Assembly (NCBI RefSeq): GCF_046237605.1
Contig: NZ_CP143542.1
Location: forward strand, 1,116,001-1,180,000
Reading direction: 5' to 3'
Source of the DNA: Paraperibacillus marinus
GTDB lineage: Bacteria > Bacillota > Bacilli > Bacillales > DSM-1321
DNA: 64,000 bases
Below the pieces are notes generated by a model. It was not told the DNA's origin, ran no database searches, and saw only the letters and a list, made by a program, of their open reading frames with translations. Shown in pieces: positions 17,459 to 26,415 of the stretch. Within the stretch, counting starts at the first letter, position 1. Each line of letters starts with the position of its first letter. Both the position numbers and the translations under genes were made by a program.

Positions 17459-19168
17459 ATGGTATCAAGAAGGACGAAATGGCTGATCTGGATTTCGTGG
17501 TTTGCCCTGGTCCCAGCCGGGTTCTGGCTCATATATGCAGCTTTTCCTCCGCAGGTCACCGGGAAAGAGATAGACATCATCGCCTTTTTAATCCTGATGT
17601 GCAGCGTTGCCTGCATCCCCATCATGATCGGGAAGACGGCAGTGGTCGTATTCCAGGGGGTATCCCTTGCCGTATTCCTGATTTTCGGACTGGCAACGGA
17701 GCTTGTGATTACCCAGATTGCCGTCATGGTCATGCTGATCAACCTGAAGGTTCGCAGTGACCAGGTTTTCAGGTTCCCTCTGAACTCACTCATGTTTTTT
17801 TTCATTTCTCTAGGGAGCGCCATCACATTTTACCTGCTCGGGGGAAACCATCATCCCGATTTTGAGAGGGTTGGGGAATTCATTCCGATCACTTTCTATG
17901 AAGTGGCATCATTCTCCCTGAACCAGCTTTTCCTTTCGCTTATCGTATTCTTTTTATATAAGGATCGAAAGGTGTTCGGAAAAAGTGACTTTGCCTGGGA
18001 TGTGGTTACGTCAGGGGCTGTAGTGTTTCCCATTGGGCTTGCGCTTTATATGCTCTATAATGAGCTCGGCATCATATCCATTTTCCTGGTGGGCATTCCC
18101 TATGTCTGTCTTACGGTTGTGCTTAAGCTGTACAATTCCACCGGAAGGATGAACCGGTCCCTCCAAAAGACCAGCGATATCGGCCACCAGATTACCGGCA
18201 ACCTGAATGTTGACAGTGTGCTGGACATTTTCCTGACGAAAATCGGCGGCCTTGTGCCTGTGGATTATGCCTATGTCTATGAACATCAGGAAAACGGGCT
18301 TTCACTGATCTGCTCGCTCCAGCCGGATGAGGAGAAAGGTCCTGAGATGTACCTGAGGCCGTACAGCGGCATAAGCAGGAGTGTGTTTGAAACGGGAAGG
18401 CCTATCATCCTGCATGCACGTCCGCAGTTCAGCCAGTCGGAGGAGTCATATATCCCCCCGAATGTGGAAAGCATCATCTCGGTGCCCATCATGAGAAATA
18501 ATGCCCCTGCGGGAGCCATCACGCTTGCCTCTAACGAGAAGAAAGCCTACGAAAAATACCACCTTACCCTGGTAGATATCCTCAGCACGAATTTATTCAT
18601 AGCAATCGAAAATGCAAGGCTACATGAAGAAACGAAAAAGAAAAGCGAGCTGTGCGCCTTAACAAAAGTATATAATTACCGATATTTTGAAGAGCTGCTT
18701 CATGAGGAGTACCGCAGGCTTGATGCAGGCGTCCTGACGAGCCTTGCCCTGATCCTCTTGGATCTGGATCATTTCAAGGCAGTGAACGATACATACGGAC
18801 ATCAAAGTGGAAATGACATATTATCCGGCATGGCGTCGCGGCTCGTGTCCATCATCGGCACCAATGGGACGGTAGCGAGATACGGCGGAGAGGAATTTGT
18901 GATCCTGCTTCCCGACTATGTCAAGGGTGAAGCCGCAATCCTTGCGGAATCCATCCGGAAAAACATTGAAGAACGGCCTTTCACTCTCCATTCCGACCTG
19001 GACGCTGACAGGGAACAGCTTGAAGTATATATTACTGCAAGCATTGGAGTCGCTGCTGCGCCGCAGGATGCAGAAGATCCCCTTTCCCTCGTGAGGCATG
19101 CAGACAGGGCGATGTATGTAGGAGCAAAAAAGGCAGGAAGAAATCGTGTGGCTGAATATGTGAAGTAA
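17459..19168 (+). CDS. Membrane GAF-GGDEF diguanylate cyclase
   Basis: The predicted role is synthesis of cyclic-di-GMP from two GTP at the membrane. The 569 residues comprise about six to eight hydrophobic helices (1-215), a GAF-like sensor domain (about 240-385) and a GGDEF domain (about 400-565). The active-site loop reads RYGGEEF (near residue 475), and the substrate helix region LDHFKAVNDTYGHQSGNDIL is intact, so it should be active. The RxxD product-inhibition site expected five residues before GGEEF is replaced by GTNG, suggesting little feedback inhibition. A strong AAGGGGGAG precedes the ATG. It sits between folC and the pilus locus, whose PilB has a cyclic-di-GMP-type domain. The GAF ligand is unknown. 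Confidence 0.88.
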   Translation: MVSRRTKWLIWISWFALVPAGFWLIYAAFPPQVTGKEIDIIAFLILMCSVACIPIMIGKTAVVVFQGVSLAVFLIFGLATELVITQIAVMVMLINLKVRSDQVFRFPLNSLMFFFISLGSAITFYLLGGNHHPDFERVGEFIPITFYEVASFSLNQLFLSLIVFFLYKDRKVFGKSDFAWDVVTSGAVVFPIGLALYMLYNELGIISIFLVGIPYVCLTVVLKLYNSTGRMNRSLQKTSDIGHQITGNLNVDSVLDIFLTKIGGLVPVDYAYVYEHQENGLSLICSLQPDEEKGPEMYLRPYSGISRSVFETGRPIILHARPQFSQSEESYIPPNVESIISVPIMRNNAPAGAITLASNEKKAYEKYHLTLVDILSTNLFIAIENARLHEETKKKSELCALTKVYNYRYFEELLHEEYRRLDAGVLTSLALILLDLDHFKAVNDTYGHQSGNDILSGMASRLVSIIGTNGTVARYGGEEFVILLPDYVKGEAAILAESIRKNIEERPFTLHSDLDADREQLEVYITASIGVAAAPQDAEDPLSLVRHADRAMYVGAKKAGRNRVAEYVK

Positions 19169-19172
19169 AGCA

Positions 19173-19267
19173 TGGGGCACCGCACCTTTGCACCCCTTAG
19201 CTTCCCAGGGGGAAGCCTGCTAATCGATCGCCATTAGATTGGATACCCACTCAGGTATCCAGAGGAG
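19173..19267 (+). promoter_or_regulatory. Structured 5' leader of the DUF5057 gene (four tandem hairpins)
   Basis: Between the cyclase stop and the next start codon, almost every base can pair. GGGGCA with TGCACCCC forms the first hairpin. GCTTCCC with GGGAAGC (19200-19216) forms a 7-bp stem. CTAAT with ATTAG (19220-19237) forms a third. GGATACC with GGTATCC (19241-19260) forms a perfect 7-bp stem directly before the AGAGGAG ribosome site. No T run follows, so these are not terminators. The layout suggests translational control or a small-molecule RNA, but the sequence does not match the riboswitch classes I know. Confidence 0.4.
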
Positions 19268-19276
19268 AGAAAAATC

Positions 19277-22200
19277 ATGCTGAGAAAATTTTATCTATAT
19301 GCCGTTTCATTTATCTTGTTGCTTTCTCTTTTCCCTCCGCTTCATTCTAAAGCGGAGGCCTCCTCGGATATCCCGGGGTTCAGCCCTAAATTGAAGATGC
19401 TGGAGATTATCGACAGGGGCGGTTCAAAGCTTGCCCCGATTTTGGGGGAGGATCTCAATAAATTCGAGCATAAAGTCATGACCATGAAAAAGTTCGTGGC
19501 ACTGAGGGAGGAGCTCGACGGGCAATATGATATCATCGCCATCATGGAAGGAGCCTACAGCTCTGCTGGGATTACGAATAAAATCCACAATACCGAGAAT
19601 GTGCAGAATGACATCACAAACCTGAAAGCAGATGAAATCATCAGAAATTACATAGATAAAGGCCTGCCGGTCATCCTGGACAGGAAGACCATCAATGCAG
19701 ATACGTCACGGATACTAAAAGAAAAGTTTACAAATCTGGATAAATCCGACCGGGAAAATATTATCTATTACAATTCAAGCGGCAATGACAAGGATCAGGA
19801 GCTGATCTCCCATCTTAGGAATTACCTCCGCAAAAACGAGCCCGCACGGCCCCGGTTTGAGCTGGCAGCAAAACCGGATGCCGCAAGGAGCTACGGTCCT
19901 GGCGACACTCTTTCCTTCCGCATGGGCATCCTGAAGCCCGCAGATGTTTCTGCAAAGGATCTGAAGGTACAGCTGTATGTGGATTCAGATTTCAATGACC
20001 GCTATGACCCGGATGAAATGGTCGCTGAAAAGGCCGTGAATGCCGGGGATGTACTCATCAATTATAAGCTGCCGAAGGGCTATTCCGGACTTCGCTACTG
20101 GAAGCTGCAGCTCGTTGATAACTCTGCCAATCTAAAGGAATATCAAAAAGGCAGGTTCTTATACAAGGATCAGCTGGTGGAATTGAATGTACTGCAGGTC
20201 ATGAAGGATACGAATACTAGCAGCAGCCTCAAGTTGCCTGCGAATATGCAGCAAAGCAAGCTTTCAAGGGCCGGGGAGTATAAGATCAATATAGATTCGA
20301 CAGATATGAGCACCTTCAACAAGGGAGCGGGCAGCCTCCCTGCTGCCTCCAAAAAATATTCGCATGAAAGCATAAATGGGACATATGATATGGTAATCTT
20401 CGGGTTTGCGGATGTGTATAACAGCACCTCCATCAATTTGAACGCCGTACAGTCGCTGAAAAAATATATTGCCTCAGGACAAAGCGTCATGTTCACCCAT
20501 GACACGATTTACAGTACGAACAATAATTGGGTCAATTATTTTACGAAGGACACCGGCCAGATGGCGCCAAGAACGGACCTTGGCTACGGTGCGCCTCACC
20601 GATCCACCCAGACGAGCAGGGTGAATGAAGGCCTGATGACCAACTATCCATTTGACCTTGACAGCAATGTCCGCATCGCTTCCACTCATAACCAGTACTA
20701 TACACTGGACCTGGAGGATCCCGAGGTTATTCCCTGGTACAATATCATCAGCGAAGCCAATGACTCGGACAAACGGGACGTGAATGACAGCTGGAACCAT
20801 TATTACACCTACTCGAAGGGGAATATCACCTACTCAGGCACGGGACACACCAATACCGGTTTTCCGGACGAAGAGCAGCAGCTGTTCGTAAATACGATGT
20901 TCCGGGCATTCCTGGGGTCGAACCATGCACCCCAGGTAACGGTATTCACCCCTGCAGATAACAGCGTCATCCCTTCCAATCAAAATATTGAACTGTCTTA
21001 TGCGGTGCAGGATTTTGATATGAAGGATAAAAAAATCCATACAAAGGTTTACTTGAATGATAAACTGATAAATTCCAGGGAAGGAGTGCCGAATGGGACC
21101 ACCTTGACAGAATCGATACAGCACGGAATGCCTGAGGGCGGCAAGGCAGTCCTGAAAATATCGGCCTCTGACGAAAGCGGCGCCATCACTGAAAAAATAC
21201 TTAACCTGAAGGTAGAGAAGGTCCAGACAAATCTCGAAGTGAGCCGGACGGCTGCTCCCGCGGGGGTAATCAAGGCTTTAGATGAGATTGTCATCACCTA
21301 CCGGATCAATCCAAAGGATATCAGCGGCGAAATCGCCGCAGCGATCAAAGGGGATGAACTGACAATTTCCCCGCCGGCTTTCCAGGAAAAATTCCCCGCG
21401 GGAATCGATGTTTTGTCTGACGGTGATAAAACAGGGGCCGCGGATAAAGGAATTACCTATAAAAAGGTTCTCCCTAAGATTGTATATAAGCGGGATGGCA
21501 ATAAGTTCAAGGCAGATCCTGTCGATTTTACTATCAAAATTAAGCCGCTTGTTAAGGAAAGCTTTATCCTTAACGAGTCAGCGATCTCATTTACTGACCT
21601 TACAAACAAAAAGGTTACTGCCTCTTTTAACGCACTGACCATTGTTTCAGATATTCCTTTAAAAGGACTGGAATTCCCTGAAAGCTTTGTCCTCAATAAA
21701 GGCAACATAAAAAAATTCAGTCTGGATCTGAAAATGATCCCGGAGAATGCAGGCATAAAAGAGGTAGACTGGAAAGAAGATAGCGGCGGCCGTATCCTCA
21801 AGATTCTTGACGCGAAAGAAGGAACAGCTGAAGCCCTGAGTGAGGGTAGCACCTATGTACGCGTCAGGGTAACGGACGTTTTTGGAGGAGTCAAGGAAGC
21901 GAGGGCACTGGTGACGGTCCGGATTCCGGTGGAATTCGATGTGAAGGATATCACCTTGTTTGCCGGTGAAACAAAACCGCTGCCAATCACCTTCCAGCCT
22001 GCAGAGGCAAAGAATTCACTGGAAATCTCGCTGAACGAGAACCAAAAGACAGTGTCCGTCAGCAAAGAGGACTTCAACTTAAAAGGACTTGAGCCGGGAG
22101 AAACCATCATGACTGTTTCAGGAATTAATTCCGAGGGTGTCAAGATCACAAAGGATCTTAAGGTAACAGTCCTTGAGGTCGAGGTGACGGCGATAAAGGC

Positions 22201-22738
22201 CGCTCCTTCTGTTATTAACATGAATAAGCATGCAACAGCTGTTATCACTGTGTCTGTGCTACCTGAAAATGCAACGAATAAAAAGCTCGAATGGACTGTC
22301 AAGGATCCTACAATCGTCAGGCTCCTTGGAGACGGGAAGATTGAAGGCGTCGGGACAGGGACCACGAAGGTGATCATTTCCACCCCTGATGGAAGAGTCA
22401 AAGCGGAAGTAGTGGTAAATGTCGGACAGCCGCTGGATGGAATATCCCTTAACCCGGCTTCGATCGAACTGGAAAAAGGAATGACAGCTAACGCCAGGGA
22501 CTTCCTCGGATATTTCCCAAAGGATGCGACAAATGTGGATATGGAAAGCATACGCTATTCCTCTAGCAAGCCTTATTATGTTGTAGTCCATTCGGATGGC
22601 AATATTCTTGGGAACAGGATTGGCTCTGCAATTGTCACGGTTTCAGTCAAAGATGACAAGGGCAGGGAGTTCACTGAAACCCTGACGGTGAAGGTCATCG
22701 AGAAAAAGATAGACGGCCAGGGCGATTCATTATATTAA
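19277..22738 (+). CDS. Large secreted DUF5057 protein with Ig-like (Big_2) repeats
   Basis: The product has 1153 residues. A signal peptide (LYAVSFILLLSLFPPLHSKAEA) is followed by a region of about 630 residues that reads as DUF5057. It has AHNT-type and MNDITNLKADEI blocks near the start, then GQSVMFTHDTIYSTNNNWVN, SWNHYYTYSKG and YSGTGHTNTGFPD. Several beta-sandwich segments follow, and two bacterial Ig-like domains close it (about 970-1055 and 1056-1145). There is no LPXTG, LysM or C-terminal helix, so it is secreted or held non-covalently. The GQSVMFTHD segment resembles glutamine-amidotransferase-like folds; catalysis is not established. It lies in the pilus locus behind a structured leader, which suggests a surface or matrix role. 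Confidence 0.82.
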   Translation: MLRKFYLYAVSFILLLSLFPPLHSKAEASSDIPGFSPKLKMLEIIDRGGSKLAPILGEDLNKFEHKVMTMKKFVALREELDGQYDIIAIMEGAYSSAGITNKIHNTENVQNDITNLKADEIIRNYIDKGLPVILDRKTINADTSRILKEKFTNLDKSDRENIIYYNSSGNDKDQELISHLRNYLRKNEPARPRFELAAKPDAARSYGPGDTLSFRMGILKPADVSAKDLKVQLYVDSDFNDRYDPDEMVAEKAVNAGDVLINYKLPKGYSGLRYWKLQLVDNSANLKEYQKGRFLYKDQLVELNVLQVMKDTNTSSSLKLPANMQQSKLSRAGEYKINIDSTDMSTFNKGAGSLPAASKKYSHESINGTYDMVIFGFADVYNSTSINLNAVQSLKKYIASGQSVMFTHDTIYSTNNNWVNYFTKDTGQMAPRTDLGYGAPHRSTQTSRVNEGLMTNYPFDLDSNVRIASTHNQYYTLDLEDPEVIPWYNIISEANDSDKRDVNDSWNHYYTYSKGNITYSGTGHTNTGFPDEEQQLFVNTMFRAFLGSNHAPQVTVFTPADNSVIPSNQNIELSYAVQDFDMKDKKIHTKVYLNDKLINSREGVPNGTTLTESIQHGMPEGGKAVLKISASDESGAITEKILNLKVEKVQTNLEVSRTAAPAGVIKALDEIVITYRINPKDISGEIAAAIKGDELTISPPAFQEKFPAGIDVLSDGDKTGAADKGITYKKVLPKIVYKRDGNKFKADPVDFTIKIKPLVKESFILNESAISFTDLTNKKVTASFNALTIVSDIPLKGLEFPESFVLNKGNIKKFSLDLKMIPENAGIKEVDWKEDSGGRILKILDAKEGTAEALSEGSTYVRVRVTDVFGGVKEARALVTVRIPVEFDVKDITLFAGETKPLPITFQPAEAKNSLEISLNENQKTVSVSKEDFNLKGLEPGETIMTVSGINSEGVKITKDLKVTVLEVEVTAIKAAPSVINMNKHATAVITVSVLPENATNKKLEWTVKDPTIVRLLGDGKIEGVGTGTTKVIISTPDGRVKAEVVVNVGQPLDGISLNPASIELEKGMTANARDFLGYFPKDATNVDMESIRYSSSKPYYVVVHSDGNILGNRIGSAIVTVSVKDDKGREFTETLTVKVIEKKIDGQGDSLY

Positions 22739-22749
22739 TGCAGGACCTG

Positions 22750-22797
22750 AGGCTGCCCTGCGAGGTTTAGTTCCTCGTTTACGGGCAGTCCCTTTTT
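22750..22797 (+). terminator. Terminator of the DUF5057 gene
   Basis: GGCTGCCC-CGAGG and CCTCG-GGGCAGTCC form a two-part stem followed by TTTTT. Confidence 0.85.
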
Positions 22798-22825
22798 ATG
22801 TGAAATGCGAATTAAAGGAGTGCTC

Positions 22826-23749
22826 ATGAACAAGAAGCGATTTGCAGCAATATCACTTGTCGTTTTAGTCATCCTGTCTGCAGGCTTTACGGTTTTTAAG
22901 AACAGCGGTCCCGGTACTGCAGAAGAGGCAGCCCAAAAAAGCAGGCTGGTCCAGGCAGCTGCTTCAGGAGATCTGAAAACCGTGAAAAAACTTACGGAGG
23001 AAATGTCTTCTATCCAATTTTCTTTAGGGCCGGAAAAAAAGACACCGCTGGAATATGCGCTTGGAAATGGGAATTTTGAGGTAGCGGGCTATTTATTGAA
23101 ACATGGAGCAAAAGACGGCAATAAATCAGGAAGTTCATTGCTGGTTCAGGCGGCAGCGGCCCTGCCCGAGTATTCCCAGACCATGAACCAGTCAAGGAAA
23201 GTTCGAACTGCCAGGCTTGAATTGCTGAAACAGCTGGTAAAGCGCGATAAAGGCGGGAAAGACGGAAGGGATGCTGCCGGAAATACCGCACTCCATCTTG
23301 CCGCGGGCAAGGGTGACGGAGAGGCAGTCAGCCTGCTGCTAAAGGCAGGTTTGAACAGTTCGGAACGAAATCTGGCAGGAAAGACTCCTGTTGAGCTGGC
23401 TGTGTTGAGTGCCAAGCCTGGAGCTGTAAAAGCCTTTGCCAAGGAGGAGCGAAGCCTCCTTCACACTAAGAATGAAGAAAATCAAAATTTGTGGATCCTC
23501 GCTGCCACAGGCGGTGCGCATGAAATTCTCTATTATCTCGGAAAGCATCTTCCTGGATTCATCGATGAACAGGATGATTTCGGAAAGACCGCACTTATGT
23601 ATGCCAGTGAATATGGAGATGCCGAAGCGGCCGCCATCTTATTGGAAGCTTCGGCATCACGGGACCTGAAAAGCAAAGAAGGCTTTACGGCCCGTGATTA
23701 TGCTGCTGAATGGAAGCATGAAAGAATTCTGAAGCTCTTAAACAAATAA
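22826..23749 (+). CDS. Membrane-anchored ankyrin-repeat protein
   Basis: The product has 307 residues. A short basic N-terminus and one hydrophobic helix (FAAISLVVLVILSAGFTVF) form either a signal peptide or an anchor; no lipobox cysteine is present. The rest is made of ankyrin repeats, seen in KTPLEYALGNGNFEVAGYLL, GNTALHLAAGKGDGEAVSLL and KTALMYASEYGDAEAAAILL. The repeats would face outside the membrane and bind another protein. ATG at 22826 was chosen for its AAAGGAG ribosome site over an in-frame ATG at 22805. It lies between the DUF5057 gene and the pilus genes, and may bind one of their products; that is inference. Confidence 0.8.
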   Translation: MNKKRFAAISLVVLVILSAGFTVFKNSGPGTAEEAAQKSRLVQAAASGDLKTVKKLTEEMSSIQFSLGPEKKTPLEYALGNGNFEVAGYLLKHGAKDGNKSGSSLLVQAAAALPEYSQTMNQSRKVRTARLELLKQLVKRDKGGKDGRDAAGNTALHLAAGKGDGEAVSLLLKAGLNSSERNLAGKTPVELAVLSAKPGAVKAFAKEERSLLHTKNEENQNLWILAATGGAHEILYYLGKHLPGFIDEQDDFGKTALMYASEYGDAEAAAILLEASASRDLKSKEGFTARDYAAEWKHERILKLLNK

Positions 23750-23753
23750 ACCT

Positions 23754-23806
23754 GGACTGAAGTCAAGCTTGGTAAAAATCAGGCTTGAATTCAGTCTTTT
23801 TTATTT
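23754..23806 (+). terminator. Terminator of the ankyrin protein gene
   Basis: GACTGAAGTCAAGC and GCTTGAATTCAGTC form a long stem followed by TTTTTT. Confidence 0.88.
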
Positions 23807-23904
23807 GTCTTTTTTTCCATAGAATATCTGGAGGAGAAAAGCAGCTGAAGTTCAACCAAATCATGCTACAGGGAAGGGAATGATTGAGCAGGAATTTGAC
23901 GGTG

Positions 23905-23941
23905 CAAAAAAGGGATTTAGAATGCGAGCATTCCAAATCCC
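23905..23941 (-). terminator. Terminator of the metallopeptidase gene
   Basis: On the minus strand GGGATTTGGAATGC pairs with GCATTCTAAATCCC around a four-base loop, followed by TTTTTT. It lies about 60 bases past the stop codon. Confidence 0.85.
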
Positions 23942-23998
23942 TACTACGGTCAGCCTGTGGCTGGGTTGTCCGGCTTTTCAGTTATATGTGCAGCGAAA

Positions 23999-24748
23999 TT
24001 AAAAGAGAGAGGCGTCCAGTTCAAAGTACCGGGTTAATGGCATTTTTCTTCCTTCATGATGCCAGGTGTGGTAAGCATTGAATACCTGATGGACATCATG
24101 ATCTGCTTTTACTTCTACCAGATATTTCACAGCCAGGAAGCTGCGCCAGTAATTATACATGATGCTTGTGATACTTCCTTGGTATGTATGGATACCGAAC
24201 TCATCCAGCGATTGATCTCCAAACCGTTCCTTAAGCAATTTTACCTGTTCGGTCTCGACGGCCGTAATGGACTTGAATTCAGATTCAGTCAAGAGATATT
24301 TTCTTGATAAATAGTCACACATTCCTTCTTCAAACCAAATGCTGTTCTCTCTCTCATCATCGAACTCGTCGACAAAAAGGTCGGAATGATGAGTCAATTC
24401 ATGTCCGGCTATCGCGAGGAGATAGATATCCTGCATATTTGCATAAAATTCCTTTATTCTTGGAGTATGATAACCTTCCATAACTTCCAGGAAAAAGGCT
24501 CTCCACCCTGCTAAATCGGGAGACATGTAAATGATATCCTTGTTGGTGAAGGCAGGAATCGGAACTCTTGAGAAGAAACTCGTGGCCAAATCCTCTGAAG
24601 GCCAGACAATTCCTTTCGGCACATCACATAGTGCGTACTGTTCCTGCAGAACCTGCTGATATTCATCAAGTTTATCTCTGAATCTATTGACCAGATCCTG
24701 ATATGTTTTCATATCTTCTGGATGTTCAAAAGCAAAAATATGTTTCAT
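23999..24748 (-). CDS. Putative zinc metallopeptidase (HExxH)
   Basis: This 249-residue protein has no signal peptide. It carries AIAGHELTHHSD at about residues 129-140, a complete HExxH zinc site, and downstream WFEEGMCDYLSRKYLL (EEGMCDYL), the second-glutamate helix of gluzincin-type peptidases. The catalytic set therefore looks intact. The N-terminal 120 residues and the C-terminal helix bundle resemble no family I can name. It stands alone, convergent with the ankyrin gene, and just downstream of the minor-pilin operon but in the same direction. The substrate is unknown. The ATG is preceded by GGAAAGGA. Confidence 0.78.
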   Translation of the reverse strand: MKHIFAFEHPEDMKTYQDLVNRFRDKLDEYQQVLQEQYALCDVPKGIVWPSEDLATSFFSRVPIPAFTNKDIIYMSPDLAGWRAFFLEVMEGYHTPRIKEFYANMQDIYLLAIAGHELTHHSDLFVDEFDDERENSIWFEEGMCDYLSRKYLLTESEFKSITAVETEQVKLLKERFGDQSLDEFGIHTYQGSITSIMYNYWRSFLAVKYLVEVKADHDVHQVFNAYHTWHHEGRKMPLTRYFELDASLF

Positions 24749-24780
24749 GAGTCATGCTTTCCTTTCCCGTTAACACCTGT

Positions 24781-26403
24781 TTATTTTCCTTTTATTTTCT
24801 CCATGAGCTCCGGGATCACTTCCAGTCCATCCACCCGTGGCAGTGCCTGAAGCTGATCCAGGAAGAGGCGCTTGTTATTGGTTACGGTAAACCGGGATTC
24901 GTCTGGCTTCATAAGAGGAGTGAAGAGAAGGTCCGCCTCTCCTCCTCTGGCATTGCCCCTGAAGCTGTTCACGACAAGGTCATCAAAGGAAAAGATGCCG
25001 CCGTTGATATTCAAAAGGGAGCCGACTGCATAGATGTCTGCCTGGGAGTTTGTATAAAGGTAGCCGGTTATTTTGTTGGTGTTATTCCCTAAATCCATGA
25101 AGCTGTTGATCCTTGAGATTTCGAGTTTACCCTGTGTCATCAGGATAAGCTGGGCATCCGGCGCTGCTCCGGCTGGATCATCTGAGCATGAATTTTTGTA
25201 ACACGTGATATTAACATTCTTAAGGGTCGTGTCGCCCAGGACATATATTACTGAATTAAAGCTCAGCTGACCTGAGATGATGAGATTGCCGGTGATGAGG
25301 ATGTTGGCATTCACATCCATCTGGCTGGAGGCCCTGCTCTCGATTGTGGCATCGCCGTCAATAATCAGCCACTGGTCTTTATCAAGATTGAGGTCATCTG
25401 TATCAATTTCGGCCGTGCCTTTATAGATGAAGCCTTTTGTGCTGTTATCCCCCGAAAGATTGGAGAAGTTCGTGATCTGCCTGACTCCGCTTGGCAGATA
25501 GCCGCTCAACTTCTCTTTGATATACTGAATCTTTTCTGCATGGGGCAGATCACCATTAAAATCTTTCAGGTCAAAGCCGGTTTCCATCAATTTGTCCTGA
25601 AAGGTTTTTGGGATGTCCACATCCACAAACTCACTTTTTTCTTCCTCATACAGGGGAGCCTTGGTGCTGAATGCTTCCTGAAGCTGTCCCGGCAAAATGG
25701 ACCTCCAATTGCTTTCATTCTTGATCCAGCTGTTCCCTGCGGTGTAGCAGCCGGGACTTGTGCATATATTCAGCGCGCCTTCCTCGACAAAGAGCCTGGA
25801 GTTTTCCTTAACAGCAGGAAGCTCGGTTGGAGTGGAAAAGTAGTTTTTCTTGTATTTATAATTCGTGTCCCTGCTGATTTGCATAGGCTTCTTGGAATAC
25901 AGATTTCCCTGGATATAGGGCGATCCGTTTATGGTAAGCTGTGATCGTGATCCGAGCGCATATTTCAAGAAACTCGGCATGGCAGTTATGTAGACTTTCT
26001 GTTTATGCTCCTCACTTCTTACCTCAATGACCCTGGTGAAGCTGTCTGCACCAATCCGTTTTTTGTATTCTTCGGTTTCTGATAAATCCGCCAGTTTAAA
26101 GTCCAATTCCTTATTATTAATGGCATTGATGATCTTTTCCTGGAATTTCTTCTTAAACGCTGCTGCATCCTCCTTGAGCAGCTCTTTTTGATTTAATTTC
26201 ACATACGACTGGATGAGGGCGGTCCCTTCTTTTACCGCCTTGATGGAATCGAGGTTATCCGTCACTTCCGTTTCCCTGAATTCCGTGCGTTTTGCGCCGC
26301 CGATGCTGACTGACAGCAGCGTGAGGCCCAATATGGCAAAAACTAAAAAGAGAAGCATGACACTCAATAAAGCTGATCCGTTTTGATTGTTTTTCATCTG
26401 CAT
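24781..26403 (-). CDS. PilX/GspK-like large minor pilin
   Basis: The product has 540 residues and a prepilin-like N-terminus: NQNG followed by SALLSVMLLFLVFAILGLTLL. The Gly before the cleavage site is present, but Glu at +5 is replaced by Ser. The large body has many short alternating strands (INGSPYIQGNLYS, IIDGDATIESRASSQMDVN, NILITGNLIISGQLSFN), as in polymer-forming beta-helix proteins. Being large and lacking Glu5 is a feature of tip pseudopilins such as GspK. Two cysteine pairs (CTSPGC and CYKNSC) could form disulfides. It is the last gene of a three-gene operon with PilW- and PilV-like pilins. The ATG follows GAGGTGA. A tip or adhesive role is inferred. Confidence 0.72.
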   Translation of the reverse strand: MQMKNNQNGSALLSVMLLFLVFAILGLTLLSVSIGGAKRTEFRETEVTDNLDSIKAVKEGTALIQSYVKLNQKELLKEDAAAFKKKFQEKIINAINNKELDFKLADLSETEEYKKRIGADSFTRVIEVRSEEHKQKVYITAMPSFLKYALGSRSQLTINGSPYIQGNLYSKKPMQISRDTNYKYKKNYFSTPTELPAVKENSRLFVEEGALNICTSPGCYTAGNSWIKNESNWRSILPGQLQEAFSTKAPLYEEEKSEFVDVDIPKTFQDKLMETGFDLKDFNGDLPHAEKIQYIKEKLSGYLPSGVRQITNFSNLSGDNSTKGFIYKGTAEIDTDDLNLDKDQWLIIDGDATIESRASSQMDVNANILITGNLIISGQLSFNSVIYVLGDTTLKNVNITCYKNSCSDDPAGAAPDAQLILMTQGKLEISRINSFMDLGNNTNKITGYLYTNSQADIYAVGSLLNINGGIFSFDDLVVNSFRGNARGGEADLLFTPLMKPDESRFTVTNNKRLFLDQLQALPRVDGLEVIPELMEKIKGK

Positions 26404-26415
26404 GTTTTCACCTCA

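Noticed and set aside
19173..19267. Cyclic-di-GMP (GEMM) riboswitch
   Set aside because: The conserved GCA-CAGGGCAAACC and GACGCAAAGCC blocks are missing, so only an unassigned structured leader is claimed.
23884..24081. 65-codon frame upstream of and overlapping the metallopeptidase end
   Set aside because: It runs through the minus-strand terminator and the 3' end of the peptidase gene.
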